Assembly (NCBI GenBank): GCA_947488935.1
Contig: CANLBN010000002.1
Location: 1-64,000 of the forward strand
Reading direction: 5' to 3'
DNA length: 64,000 nt
Origin: an uncultured Pseudomonadales bacterium
Lineage (GTDB): Bacteria; Pseudomonadota; Gammaproteobacteria; Pseudomonadales; Cellvibrionaceae
Shown piece after piece: positions 1 through 7,682 of this stretch (positions are counted from its first letter, which is position 1; every line of letters starts with the position of its first letter). The translations under genes were made by a program, and so were the position numbers. The notes below the pieces were generated by a model. That model saw only the letters and a program-made list of their open reading frames with translations, did no database searches and was not told the DNA's origin.

Positions 1-3000
1 GTGGATGAGCATAACTTCTTTAACCGTATCCGCTCGCATACGGACTTAGGCGGCCATACTTTTAATTACCAGTACAACAATGCCGGTTGGCTGCGCCGCC
101 AAACGGGCAATACTGGTACCGTGGGGGCCAATGCACGGGCTAACCAGCATATCGATTATGAGTATTACCAAAATGGTTACCTAAAAGCCGTTAACGACGA
201 AGGTAACCAAAGCTTTGCGCTGTACCAGTACGATAAAAACGGTAACCGCGTGACCGAATATTACGGTGAGACCCCCTTCGAGGCGGGCCAGCAATCCATT
301 ATTCCGTATCAAGTCCTCTCAGCCGAATACGATGAGCTTAACCGAGTCACGCGCGCCTTCGAAGATGGCCGCTACGACATTAGCTACGAGTACGATGCCG
401 TCGGTAATCGCCGTCATGTGCGCAGTGAATATACTGACCTTTTGCGTGGGCAAAACTCCGTACAAGATTTTTATTACAAGTACGATAATCTCAATCGCTT
501 TACCGTGACCTTGGGTCAAAAGGATGCCGTCACGGGTGAGATTACCCACGGTAATACGGGCTATACCATTGGCTACAATGCTTTGGGTCAACGCGTGAGC
601 GCCACCAGTGAGTTACTTAACAGCAGTGGCCAGGCCGATTACAATCATGAGGTGTATGCCTTTGATGCTAACGGTGCCTTGGTTAACTTTTACCTCGATA
701 CCAGTAAAGACAACAGCACAGGGCTTAGTTTACGGGCGCATCGGGGTAATGATGCCATTGGCCAGCAGTTGGATTACTTCGAGTATAACGCCAGTGGTGG
801 TGTGACTTCCCATATACGTAACACCTACGATGCCGATAGCTTAAAATTACGCGAGCAGGACCGTACCGGTGTGATAGCGCCTTACACTCGCACCTATACG
901 GAGCAAAATGAAGACGGTGCGACAACAACCGTGACGCGCACCATTGATGAAAATGAACTAGAGACGACGGATTACACGTATTTTGCTGATGGCACCCTGT
1001 CGCAAACTTATACGCGCACTATCAATGAAGGTGGTGTGCGGGATCGAGACTTTGCTAACTTTACCTCCACCTATACCTACGAGCTATGGGATAGCTACAA
1101 GCAAAGTAGTATTACCAACGCGGGTGATGCTAAAGGCGTTAGGCGTTGGTTACCGGGTGTCACTACCTTTGCTTACAATAGCAATGGGCATATCCAGTCG
1201 GCTTATGATCATATTGGTAACCGTACCACCGCCTATATTAATAACCACAATGGCCAGACTTTAAAACGTTATCAGATTGATGGTCAGGATGTGACTAAGT
1301 ACGGCAGAGATCAGTATGGTGAGATAGAAGGCACCACTATCCGCCGCTTCTACTACCTCAATGGGGTGGGTATTGGTGATGTAGGCACCGACGAGATCGA
1401 CTCACGGGTAGATTACGCGCAAATACTGGCAGATCAGCGCCAGACCGATAGCAAAGGCCGCGACCGTGGCCCAACTCATGGCGATATCCGCGAACGTGTA
1501 TCAGCGGTCACCTCGGCGGACTTTGATCAAAACTTCCAGCCGATTGGGCCTAACTACCCGGATCAGGTGGCGGGGTCTTATACGGTTAATCGTGGTGATA
1601 CCTTACAAACCGTTGCTCAGCGTGTGTGGGGTGATGCGGCCTTGTGGTATCTCATCGCCGATGCCAATGGCTTAACGGGTGATAGCCGATTAACCGAGGG
1701 TACGCGTTTAACACTGCCGAATACCGTCACGAATATCCACAACAACAGTGACACCTTTAGGCCTTATGATGCCAGTATTACCTTAGGGGATACCTCGCCG
1801 ACGCTACCGGAACCGGTCTTTAAAGATAAGAAGTGCGCGAAGTTTATCCAGATACTGATTGTGGTTGTGGTGGTGGTGGTATCTATTTATACGGCGGGAG
1901 CGATATCCTCCGGTGCAACAGGGTTTGTGAATGCCTTTAATGCCGGTTTGACGTTGGGTGCGGAAGGTATTACTGCGGCAACTATTGGTGCAGCAGCCGC
2001 AGGTGCTGCTGTGGGTAGTGTCGCGGGTCAAGTGGTGGGTATAGCCGCAGGTGTGCAGGATGGCTTTGATTTTAAGGCGGTAGCGGTAGCCGCTTTAACG
2101 GGGGCTTTAACAGCAGGCCTTGGTATTGATAAATTTGCGAAAGATCTAAGTAAATTTAAGTTTGTACAAGGCGCTATTAAAGGTATTGCCAATAATACCA
2201 TCGGTCAGCAGGTTAACCGCTTAGTGGGTGAGCAAGGTAGCTTCGATTGGAAGGGCCTTGCGGTTGCGGGTATTGCCGGTGGTGTTAATGCAGAAATTGA
2301 TGCTAAGTTCCCAACTGGGGCAAACTTTAGCTCAGGTTTTGGGGCGGGCTTGCGCCGTGGTTTAGTGAATAATGCGGTCGAGTATGCTGTGCGCGGTCAG
2401 GATGACTATAAGGCACGGGGTGGTTTTGATGGCGCGAGTTTAATTGGTAATGCGATTGCTAGTGGGATCCAGTCGGAGATAGTGGGGCAGGCTGAGAAGG
2501 CTAAATTTAAGAAAGCTCTTGAGAAATCTTTATCAAATCCGAATGCAGTACGTATAACAGATCAACTAACATTTCAAAAATCCGTAGCTGCTCGTTTAAA
2601 TGCTCAAGGATCTTTACAGAATGCAAGTAGTAGTTCGACGTCTGGCGCTCCTCTTACAATAGATGGGAGAGAAGGGTTTTATGATGCTGAGGGAAATATT
2701 TTATTTATTGATGATGTAATTGGAGAAACTGGATTAACGAGGGAGCAAATTATTAATGGATTAAATACCAGTCATGATCCTTTACCATCATCGAATGGTG
2801 AAGTATTGGTGAATGCTGGGGTTGGTGAGATTGAGGTTGAGCAGAATGGGAACGACATTAATTCTCAAGGGGGTGACTTTGATTTGGTAGCCATTGAACC
2901 TACGAGAAGGAGTGTTGGTTCAGTAGAGGAATGGTTGGGTTTAGATCAACCGAGTCCTGGACAGCAATTACTCGATGCGTTAGATAATAATGGGATTGCA

Positions 3001-3696
3001 CGTTTTTCTTTGCTTGAAGACAATTTGACAAGACCAGAAGGATTTCCAAAGCTAAATCCTGTATCGTTTGAGTTGGAAGGGCAGTTAGATCTTGGCTTTT
3101 TTGGTGGTGCTATTTCTTTCGGGGGGGCAGCTTCTGTAGCAGTAGATAATAATGGTGATATTCCTGTGGCATTTGCCTTGACTGGTTCATTTGATATTGT
3201 TGAGGCATTTGATAATGTTTTTGATCCGAACAAGAAATTTTTTGATGAATTTAAAGGGTTTTTCAACGGTGTGCTTTCAAGTAACCTATCCGCAGAACAG
3301 CTCTCTGATGGTGGGCAGTTAAATGCGACGGTTGGCTTCAATGCAGGGCCATTTGTATTTGGTAGAATAGTTGGAGGACAGACTGGAACTTTTACATTTG
3401 AAAATTTGAAGTCCCCCGTTTTTCAACCTAACGGAGGTACTTTTAATGGAGTTACTGTTGGCTTTGATATATTTGGTGGTAAAAAAGCAGGCGAGTTATT
3501 TTCTCCTACCCTTAGTCTAGATGCAGAGGAGAGCTTTGTAAGTAATTTTAGATTTAATGAAGGTGGTAAATTTGGCGAGGAAGGTCCATTTTTCAAAGTA
3601 ATAGATTTTGTAACTAATGGTGATTTATCAAGAGCTAAAACTATTGCCGAGCATGATCATTTGAGAGCCATAATTGAATTTAAAAATAAGCGTTAA
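1..3696 (+). CDS. YD-repeat/Rhs-type polymorphic toxin with LysM domain, 3' part only
   Basis: The frame is open at the left edge, so the true start lies upstream; 1231 residues are visible. The first ~400 residues hold YD repeats of the Rhs/teneurin kind (YDxxGN patterns such as YDAVGN and YDNLNR). A LysM module (about residues 525-573, starting near YTVNRGDTL) follows, then a hydrophobic Val run (about 616-640) and Ala/Gly-rich segments. From about nucleotide 2500 (residue ~835) the DNA becomes visibly more AT-rich and the protein changes character. This is the usual core/tip junction of polymorphic toxins, where a variable C-terminal effector is attached. I do not recognise the last ~400 residues, which contain Gly/Phe-rich beta-like stretches. 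The classical DPxG-type end of the Rhs core was not seen. The role in contact-dependent competition is inferred from family architecture and from the small membrane-protein gene 6 bp downstream. Confidence 0.85.
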   Translation: MDEHNFFNRIRSHTDLGGHTFNYQYNNAGWLRRQTGNTGTVGANARANQHIDYEYYQNGYLKAVNDEGNQSFALYQYDKNGNRVTEYYGETPFEAGQQSIIPYQVLSAEYDELNRVTRAFEDGRYDISYEYDAVGNRRHVRSEYTDLLRGQNSVQDFYYKYDNLNRFTVTLGQKDAVTGEITHGNTGYTIGYNALGQRVSATSELLNSSGQADYNHEVYAFDANGALVNFYLDTSKDNSTGLSLRAHRGNDAIGQQLDYFEYNASGGVTSHIRNTYDADSLKLREQDRTGVIAPYTRTYTEQNEDGATTTVTRTIDENELETTDYTYFADGTLSQTYTRTINEGGVRDRDFANFTSTYTYELWDSYKQSSITNAGDAKGVRRWLPGVTTFAYNSNGHIQSAYDHIGNRTTAYINNHNGQTLKRYQIDGQDVTKYGRDQYGEIEGTTIRRFYYLNGVGIGDVGTDEIDSRVDYAQILADQRQTDSKGRDRGPTHGDIRERVSAVTSADFDQNFQPIGPNYPDQVAGSYTVNRGDTLQTVAQRVWGDAALWYLIADANGLTGDSRLTEGTRLTLPNTVTNIHNNSDTFRPYDASITLGDTSPTLPEPVFKDKKCAKFIQILIVVVVVVVSIYTAGAISSGATGFVNAFNAGLTLGAEGITAATIGAAAAGAAVGSVAGQVVGIAAGVQDGFDFKAVAVAALTGALTAGLGIDKFAKDLSKFKFVQGAIKGIANNTIGQQVNRLVGEQGSFDWKGLAVAGIAGGVNAEIDAKFPTGANFSSGFGAGLRRGLVNNAVEYAVRGQDDYKARGGFDGASLIGNAIASGIQSEIVGQAEKAKFKKALEKSLSNPNAVRITDQLTFQKSVAARLNAQGSLQNASSSSTSGAPLTIDGREGFYDAEGNILFIDDVIGETGLTREQIINGLNTSHDPLPSSNGEVLVNAGVGEIEVEQNGNDINSQGGDFDLVAIEPTRRSVGSVEEWLGLDQPSPGQQLLDALDNNGIARFSLLEDNLTRPEGFPKLNPVSFELEGQLDLGFFGGAISFGGAASVAVDNNGDIPVAFALTGSFDIVEAFDNVFDPNKKFFDEFKGFFNGVLSSNLSAEQLSDGGQLNATVGFNAGPFVFGRIVGGQTGTFTFENLKSPVFQPNGGTFNGVTVGFDIFGGKKAGELFSPTLSLDAEESFVSNFRFNEGGKFGEEGPFFKVIDFVTNGDLSRAKTIAEHDHLRAIIEFKNKR

Positions 3697-3702
3697 TATT
3701 TT

Positions 3703-4173
3703 ATGTTTTGGTCTATTTTAATAATTTTTGTGATAGTAGGGTTTTTGTTTTTTTGTTGGTTTTACTTTTCAAAAATTCAAGAGAATAAGTCTGTGAAATA
3801 TTTTAGTTTTTCCTTTTTTTTATTTATCTTGCTGGGTAAAACTTCTTTTTTTATCGATAACTTAAATTTTTATAATTATCTTAATAAAGAAAAAATGAAT
3901 GGTGCCAATAAGATTCACTTTTTAGAAAGCGTATACTCTAAGAAAAGCTTTCCTTATTTTTTAAAAAACCAGCTTTCTAATAGAAAATGGGAGTTGTCAA
4001 GAGCTGTTTTTGATAAAGATTATCTTGGAGATGGATACTTAGAATGGTCTAATGGGATGAGATTGTCATTCGGTATATATAAAGACACTGTTGACGAAAG
4101 CCGATATTTGTTGGTGAGAAGAGAAGGAGATTCTTTATATAATGTTGGTTTTTTGTCAATTCCAAAAAGATAA
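3703..4173 (+). CDS. small membrane protein, candidate immunity protein
   Basis: A 156-residue protein begins 6 bp after the toxin stop. Two hydrophobic segments (about residues 3-22 and 32-52) suggest an inner-membrane anchor, followed by a soluble C-terminal part of about 100 residues with basic and aromatic residues. The gene is strongly AT-rich, like the toxin tip and unlike the toxin core. I recognise no family. Position directly behind a polymorphic toxin tip, matching base composition and small size make it the natural candidate for the cognate immunity protein, but nothing in its sequence proves that. It has no clear ribosome site of its own apart from weak A/T-rich sequence, so translational coupling to the toxin gene is likely. 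Confidence 0.7.
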   Translation: MFWSILIIFVIVGFLFFCWFYFSKIQENKSVKYFSFSFFLFILLGKTSFFIDNLNFYNYLNKEKMNGANKIHFLESVYSKKSFPYFLKNQLSNRKWELSRAVFDKDYLGDGYLEWSNGMRLSFGIYKDTVDESRYLLVRREGDSLYNVGFLSIPKR

Positions 4174-4189
4174 GGAATAAATAAGGTGT

Positions 4190-4220
4190 AAATAATTGGG
4201 GTCAGATAAGCATTAATTTT
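4190..4220 (+). repeat. RAYT-element end, copy 1 (31-bp direct repeat)
   Basis: These 31 bases are identical to 4675-4705. The central block is GGGGTCAGATAAGC. Similar GGGGTCAGA-type ends are known at elements carrying REP-associated tyrosine transposases in gammaproteobacteria. This copy has no transposase start next to it; it directly precedes the displaced toxin tail. The in-frame TAA inside it (4207-4209) closes the reading frame upstream of that tail. Confidence 0.8.
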
Positions 4221-4464
4221 AACCTCGGAGCAAATTTCTCAGGGAGGTATCTCTCTTGGTACTTTGTCAACTAAATTCTTTGCACAACCATTTCAAGCAA
4301 ATAGGATTAGCCACTTTGTTGAAATTGATGTAAGTGATTTGATAGTACGCCAAGGTTTGTCCAATAATGGAAATGGGTTTAGAGATGGAGTGCAGTTCGT
4401 ACTCAATGATTCAGATTTAGATTTAACAAATAGAATAATACGTTCAGGAAAGGTAGTTGATTAA
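4210..4464 (+). pseudogene. displaced toxin C-terminal tail (no core attached)
   Basis: This is an open frame with no proper start. It runs from just after the TAA in the upstream repeat to a TAA at 4462-4464, about 84 residues, and only a TTG at 4264 could serve as a start. The peptide (EQISQGG, then QANRISHFVEIDV and RIIRSGKVVD) looks like the end of a secreted toxin domain. Its stop overlaps by one base the ATG of the next small gene, as toxin and immunity genes often do. The arrangement matches orphan toxin-tail/immunity cassettes stored behind rhs and cdiA genes, which can recombine onto the core. The toxin family is not recognised. Confidence 0.55.
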
Positions 4465-4694
4465 TGTTCTATAAAATGTACGCTGAATCCCTTGATGGGG
4501 AAGAAGCTGAATATTACTGTGAAGTTAAAAATGGTATTATTGTGCGCCAGATTTACTGCTTTAGTGGAAATATTTTCTGGGCTGATGAGCAAAGTGAAGC
4601 AAATGAAGATTACCCTATAGGAGATAATCCAGAGTTTGATGAAAACTTTGTTACTTGCGATAAAATAACAGGCGAAATAATTGGGGTCAGATAA
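4464..4694 (+). CDS. putative immunity protein of the displaced toxin tail
   Basis: A 76-residue acidic soluble protein whose ATG overlaps the stop of the toxin tail by one base (TTAATG), so translation is probably coupled. It has no signal peptide or membrane segment. The alternating pattern of strands (YKMYAESLDGEEAEYY, then NGIIVRQIYCF) and the abundant Asp/Glu suit a small immunity protein, and the general look resembles the DUF6881 type; this is only a resemblance. The last five codons and the stop (IIGVR then TAA) lie inside the second copy of the 31-bp repeat, so the present C-terminus is supplied by the mobile element, and the original one may have been cut off. Confidence 0.6.
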   Translation: MFYKMYAESLDGEEAEYYCEVKNGIIVRQIYCFSGNIFWADEQSEANEDYPIGDNPEFDENFVTCDKITGEIIGVR

Positions 4695-4705
4695 GCATTA
4701 ATTTT
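4675..4705 (+). repeat. RAYT-element end, copy 2 (31-bp direct repeat)
   Basis: Identical to 4190-4220. Here it forms the left end of the transposase remnant: its GGGGTCAGATAAGC (4683-4696) is matched by an inverted GCTTATCTGCCTC at 4826-4838. It also encodes the last codons and stop of the preceding small gene. Confidence 0.8.
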
Positions 4706-4838
4706 TAAATGTTCTTCTAAAAATTGTTAGATTTTATCTTCCCACCATTCGTTACAAGGAGAGAACGATGGCACGACTTCCTCGCCTGTGCCCGGCAGGC
4801 ATTCCATATAATTCAATAAGACAAAGCTTATCTGCCTC
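4683..4838 (+). mobile_element. non-autonomous remnant of a RAYT (Y1 transposase) element
   Basis: The segment of about 156 bp is bounded by GGGGTCAGATAAGC on the left and its imperfect inverse GCTTATCTGCCTC on the right (11 of 13 positions complementary). Inside is an intact ribosome site (AAGGAGA, 4756-4762) and the ATG plus first codons of a transposase, with the catalytic part missing. This looks like an internal deletion derivative, MITE-like, of an element mobilised by a REP-associated tyrosine transposase. The right end has drifted, so it is probably inactive. Confidence 0.65.
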
Positions 4839-4860
4839 AGTTTATTTGGTAAGCTATTGA
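4768..4860 (+). pseudogene. N-terminal fragment of REP-associated tyrosine transposase
   Basis: The ATG at 4768 follows a good Shine-Dalgarno sequence. The first residues MARLPRLCPAGIP match the conserved start of RAYT/Y1_Tnp transposases as I know the family (normally followed by a ViQRGNNRQ-like block). After about 14 residues the frame runs into unrelated sequence and the right inverted repeat, and ends at TGA 4858-4860. The HUH and tyrosine motifs are absent, so it cannot be active. Confidence 0.65.
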
Positions 4861-4933
4861 TGTTTTTTTAATTAAAATAAATAATAACGACACTCAATTA
4901 GAATAATTAAAGTGATAAGGATAATTATTGAAG

Positions 4934-5806
4934 ATGAAAAAACTATTTGCAATTAGTGGTTTGTTTTTTGTTGTTTTTATTTCGGGTTGTGGATTAACGG
5001 TTGGTCAGGTAGTTAAAACGCAGGACTTTGGTGTGGCAACTACTAACATAGGTAATGTGAGTGGGGAGGAGTTTTTAACTATTCGGCGTGAAATTATTGC
5101 GATGAATCAAATGCTTGTTGCTATTGATAATACTAAAATCGCCAAGGAGCTAAGGTTTGATCGGCCGGCATATGTTGGTAGAACAGCGACGAGGGTGGCC
5201 GCAGCTAAGGCGCTAACAAACTACGGGGAGCTGCTAACGCAGTTGCTATTAGAGGATAGAACTAAAAACCTACAAACTGTAGCAGCCTCGCTTGTTGATA
5301 ATACCGAAGAGGCTTTGGGTAGTGATCTTTCCGATAAAAAGAAAGAGGGCATTAATCAACTCGTTGTAGATTTAGGAGGCTTTTGGGTTAAAAGTAAAAA
5401 AGTAAAGGCTATAAAGAAGATTGTGCCAGAATATAAGAGTGTTATTGACCGGTTGGCTGACTTATTAGCTAATGATTTCTCCTTAGAGACTTCGGGCTAT
5501 CTAAAGGCCTATGAGCTAATGGCAAAAAAATTGAAAAATGCTTCGATTGGTTTAGTCAATAAAGGGAATGAGTATTCAGTGCTAGAAAGGGCCGTCGCTG
5601 TCGATGCTTTAATAATGGCAGAAAAGTCACTGTCCCATGCCACTGAGATGGACAAGCAAATGAGGGTGTCTATTGCAGGGCTTAAAAAAGCCAATGCTGA
5701 GCTGGTTAAAGCGATTAATAATAAAGATTATGCAACAGATGATATTAAAAACTATGCTAAGACGATTAGATCACTCGTCAATACATACAAAGTATTAGCA
5801 AAATAG
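4934..5806 (+). CDS. predicted helical lipoprotein, unknown function
   Basis: About 290 residues. The N-terminus MKKLFAISGLFFVVF is a lipoprotein signal ending in the lipobox ISGC, so the mature protein begins with a lipidated Cys and has no Asp at +2, which favours outer-membrane sorting under the usual rule. The rest is rich in Lys, Ala and Leu and looks all-helical, without recognisable motifs. The ATG at 4934 is preferred; a TTG at 4928 lies closer to the AAGG ribosome site (7 bases) and would add two residues without changing the signal. It is followed 19 bp downstream by a small helical protein with a strong ribosome site, suggesting one transcript. No family recognised. Confidence 0.75.
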   Translation: MKKLFAISGLFFVVFISGCGLTVGQVVKTQDFGVATTNIGNVSGEEFLTIRREIIAMNQMLVAIDNTKIAKELRFDRPAYVGRTATRVAAAKALTNYGELLTQLLLEDRTKNLQTVAASLVDNTEEALGSDLSDKKKEGINQLVVDLGGFWVKSKKVKAIKKIVPEYKSVIDRLADLLANDFSLETSGYLKAYELMAKKLKNASIGLVNKGNEYSVLERAVAVDALIMAEKSLSHATEMDKQMRVSIAGLKKANAELVKAINNKDYATDDIKNYAKTIRSLVNTYKVLAK

Positions 5807-5825
5807 TAGGTAAGGAGGAAACAAT

Positions 5826-6134
5826 ATGCCAACAAGCTTAGGTAAAGAATTACAAATCACAATAAAGAACCTTGAATCCTTAAGAGATAGCCAATCACAC
5901 CCATCCGATGCGCTTTTACAACAATTAGATACACTCTATGACAAGCAAATAGACTTAATTGATGCAGCTATTAATAATGCAACACAAGATTATAAGAATG
6001 TGGTGACTGCCATGCAGGAGGCTGCCACAGAGACTAAAAAAGCAATAGATGATTTGGCAAAGCTAGAGAATGCCATTGAGAAGGTTGCTAAAGCTGTAGA
6101 CAAAATTGCGAGTCTTATTGATAAGATAGTATAG
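5826..6134 (+). CDS. small all-helical (coiled-coil) protein
   Basis: 102 residues, no signal peptide. A strong Shine-Dalgarno sequence (AAGGAGG, about 5813-5819) precedes the ATG. The composition (many Ala, Lys, Asp and Leu, no Cys, one Tyr-rich patch) and heptad-like spacing in the second half (about residues 65-102, ending IASLIDKIV) indicate an amphipathic coiled coil. It probably forms an operon with the lipoprotein gene 19 bp upstream; a physical partnership between the two is inferred only. No family is recognised. A peptide of this type could be a structural partner, a chaperone or a secreted effector. Confidence 0.65.
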   Translation: MPTSLGKELQITIKNLESLRDSQSHPSDALLQQLDTLYDKQIDLIDAAINNATQDYKNVVTAMQEAATETKKAIDDLAKLENAIEKVAKAVDKIASLIDKIV

Positions 6135-6198
6135 ATATAAGAGGTAATGTGATTATTTAATCTAAATAGTAGCCCAAGTTAGATTGGCGCTACTACAA

Positions 6199-6987
6199 TT
6201 AATCGTATACATTCTTTTTCTTCCATTCATCATTATCTTCAAATTCATCCCACTCATCGTTTTCATTGTTATCTGATTGGGTCTCTACTTTGGCGACACC
6301 CGCTGCTTCGTCTTCTGCTTTGATAAGCTCTACCAGTTTTGTTAGTTCCTCATCAATATATAGTAGGTTGTCTTTTTGAATGCCAGCTAGGCCTTCTTTG
6401 GTAATCACATTTTTAGCGAGTGTAAAATGGTGTACAGCAAGTTTATATTTTGTGTCATCCACTGCTTTTCTAGCAGAGAGCATATAATTGTCGAGCATAA
6501 CCTTAGCTGCTAGGTTTTTAAGGCTAGTTCTATAATCGTTATACTGTTTCTCGCTTAAATTGCCGCGCTGGAGCCATTTTTGGAGAAAGCGCCCTAGATA
6601 GTTAAGATGCTGTCTAATCTCGTTAATCTGGCTAGTAGTTTGTAAGCGTGCCTCACTCTTGTTGGTTGGCTGGCGAATAGTGTTTTCCATCGCTGTTGTA
6701 TGGAGGGTAAATTGATCTAAAAATTCAGGGCGATCTGGCTCTAGCTTACTGAGCTGCTCAAATACATCGACAATGCACCGATGCAAAAATATCGATAAAT
6801 CCTTAGGTAAAAAGTTTGTCGGAAAGGCATTAAGCATCTGTAAGAGCTCTTTTGCACGGTTTTCTAAGGCATTAAACAGGCGTGCCTTTTCGCGATTCTT
6901 TTTAACGATGGTCTGTTTGATAAAAATATAGCAAATCAGTACGCAGGTTAAGAGAATAAGTCCAGTAATGGTATATACGGCGGTCAT
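6199..6987 (-). CDS. membrane-anchored protein with acidic tail, unknown function
   Basis: 262 residues. One N-terminal transmembrane helix (about residues 5-25) is followed by a Lys/Arg stretch, so the large soluble part should lie in the cytoplasm by the positive-inside rule. The middle is predicted helical, with a TPR-like look around residues 160-230 (for example AVHHFTLAKNVI). The last ~25 residues are very acidic (DEWDEFEDNDEW). It is convergent with the lipoprotein/coiled-coil pair, about 65 bp apart, with no strong terminator visible between them. I recognise no family. Its relation to the neighbouring pair is unknown. Confidence 0.7.
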   Translation of the reverse strand: MTAVYTITGLILLTCVLICYIFIKQTIVKKNREKARLFNALENRAKELLQMLNAFPTNFLPKDLSIFLHRCIVDVFEQLSKLEPDRPEFLDQFTLHTTAMENTIRQPTNKSEARLQTTSQINEIRQHLNYLGRFLQKWLQRGNLSEKQYNDYRTSLKNLAAKVMLDNYMLSARKAVDDTKYKLAVHHFTLAKNVITKEGLAGIQKDNLLYIDEELTKLVELIKAEDEAAGVAKVETQSDNNENDEWDEFEDNDEWKKKNVYD

Positions 6988-7235
6988 AAGTTATTTACTG
7001 TCTTGTCATTGGCATTTATACCAACGGTTGTATAAATATAAAAAGGCTTATTAAAGAGTATAGACGGTATTTCAGAAGTCTCTCGTTTGTTGTATATAAA
7101 GCTGCTTGAGGCTGATTGTATCTCCTGTTTTTTGGGAAATGCGTCTAAAAATGGCACTTTTCACAATGCGATTGGCTAATTTTAAGCCAAGCTTAATTTT
7201 ATTGGGCTATGTTTAAGAGTTTTTGTATTAAGGTA
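6988..7235. other. intergenic stretch upstream of the tRNA operon
   Basis: With the promoter and leader to 7304, this gap exceeds 300 bases. Apart from the tRNA promoter (7236-7264) I see only the 5' region of the minus-strand gene and unremarkable AT-rich sequence. No convincing short ORF or hairpin was found. Confidence 0.5.
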
Positions 7236-7264
7236 TTGACAGTGACGGCCGCGATACATAGAAT
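7236..7264 (+). promoter_or_regulatory. sigma-70 promoter of the tRNA operon
   Basis: A perfect -35 TTGACA (7236-7241) and a -10 TAGAAT (7259-7264) are separated by 17 bases. The GC-rich stretch after the -10 (GCGCACC) resembles the discriminator of stable-RNA promoters under stringent control. Transcription would begin about 33 bases before tRNA-Glu. Confidence 0.8.
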
Positions 7265-7304
7265 GCGCACCTCTTCTGGTAACAGCCTTGTTGTCAGAGT
7301 CCAG

Positions 7305-7380
7305 GTCCCCTTCGTCTAGTGGCCTAGGACACCGCCCTTTCACGGCGGTAACAGGGGTTCGAACCCCCTAGGGGACGCCA
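7305..7380 (+). tRNA. tRNA-Glu (anticodon TTC)
   Basis: 76 bases including an encoded CCA. The acceptor stem GTCCCCT pairs with AGGGGAC; the anticodon stem CCGCC/GGCGG (7332-7336 with 7344-7348) holds the loop CTTTCAC with anticodon TTC at 7339-7341. The T loop GGTTCGAAC is canonical. It is the first gene of a two-tRNA transcript. Confidence 0.97.
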
Positions 7381-7418
7381 TTTTACTTGTTTTTATAACA
7401 GTAAAAATGGCATTAAAT

Positions 7419-7493
7419 GCGGGAATAGCTCAGTGGTAGAGCACAACCTTGCCAAGGTTGGGGTCGCGAGTTCGAGCCTCGTTTCCCGCTCCA
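7419..7493 (+). tRNA. tRNA-Gly (anticodon GCC)
   Basis: 75 bases including an encoded CCA. The acceptor stem GCGGGAA pairs with TTCCCGC; the D-arm contains AGCTCAGTGGTAGAGC; the anticodon loop TTGCCAA carries GCC at 7451-7453; the T loop is GTTCGAGCC. It lies 38 bp after tRNA-Glu and is followed at once by a terminator. Confidence 0.97.
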
Positions 7494-7500
7494 ATTTTTA

Positions 7501-7531
7501 AAAAAAGCCTGCTATTTAGCAGGCTTTTTTG
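7501..7531 (+). terminator. intrinsic terminator of the tRNA operon
   Basis: The hairpin AAAAAAGCCTGCTA / TAGCAGGCTTTTTT has a very small loop and its own T-tract, placed 7 bases after the CCA of tRNA-Gly. Confidence 0.9.
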
Positions 7532-7682
7532 TATCTCTTCTAACCGTCTACATTCATACCCTTTAGGTCTTAGTATCTACACTGTTCTTTACTGCCCTGA
7601 GCGGTTACCATTTATAACTTGTGGTTATAAATCTAAGGGGCCTCAGGCTTATTTATAGGCCCCAAGAGAGTGTAAACAATCT

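Noticed and set aside
1860..1882. Run of GTG units coding for valines in the toxin gene, as a possible phase-variation tract
   Set aside because: The units are interrupted and three bases long, so length changes would not shift the frame; it is simply a hydrophobic segment.
7449..7658. Open frame starting inside tRNA-Gly
   Set aside because: It overlaps the tRNA and its terminator and has no ribosome site or protein-like features.
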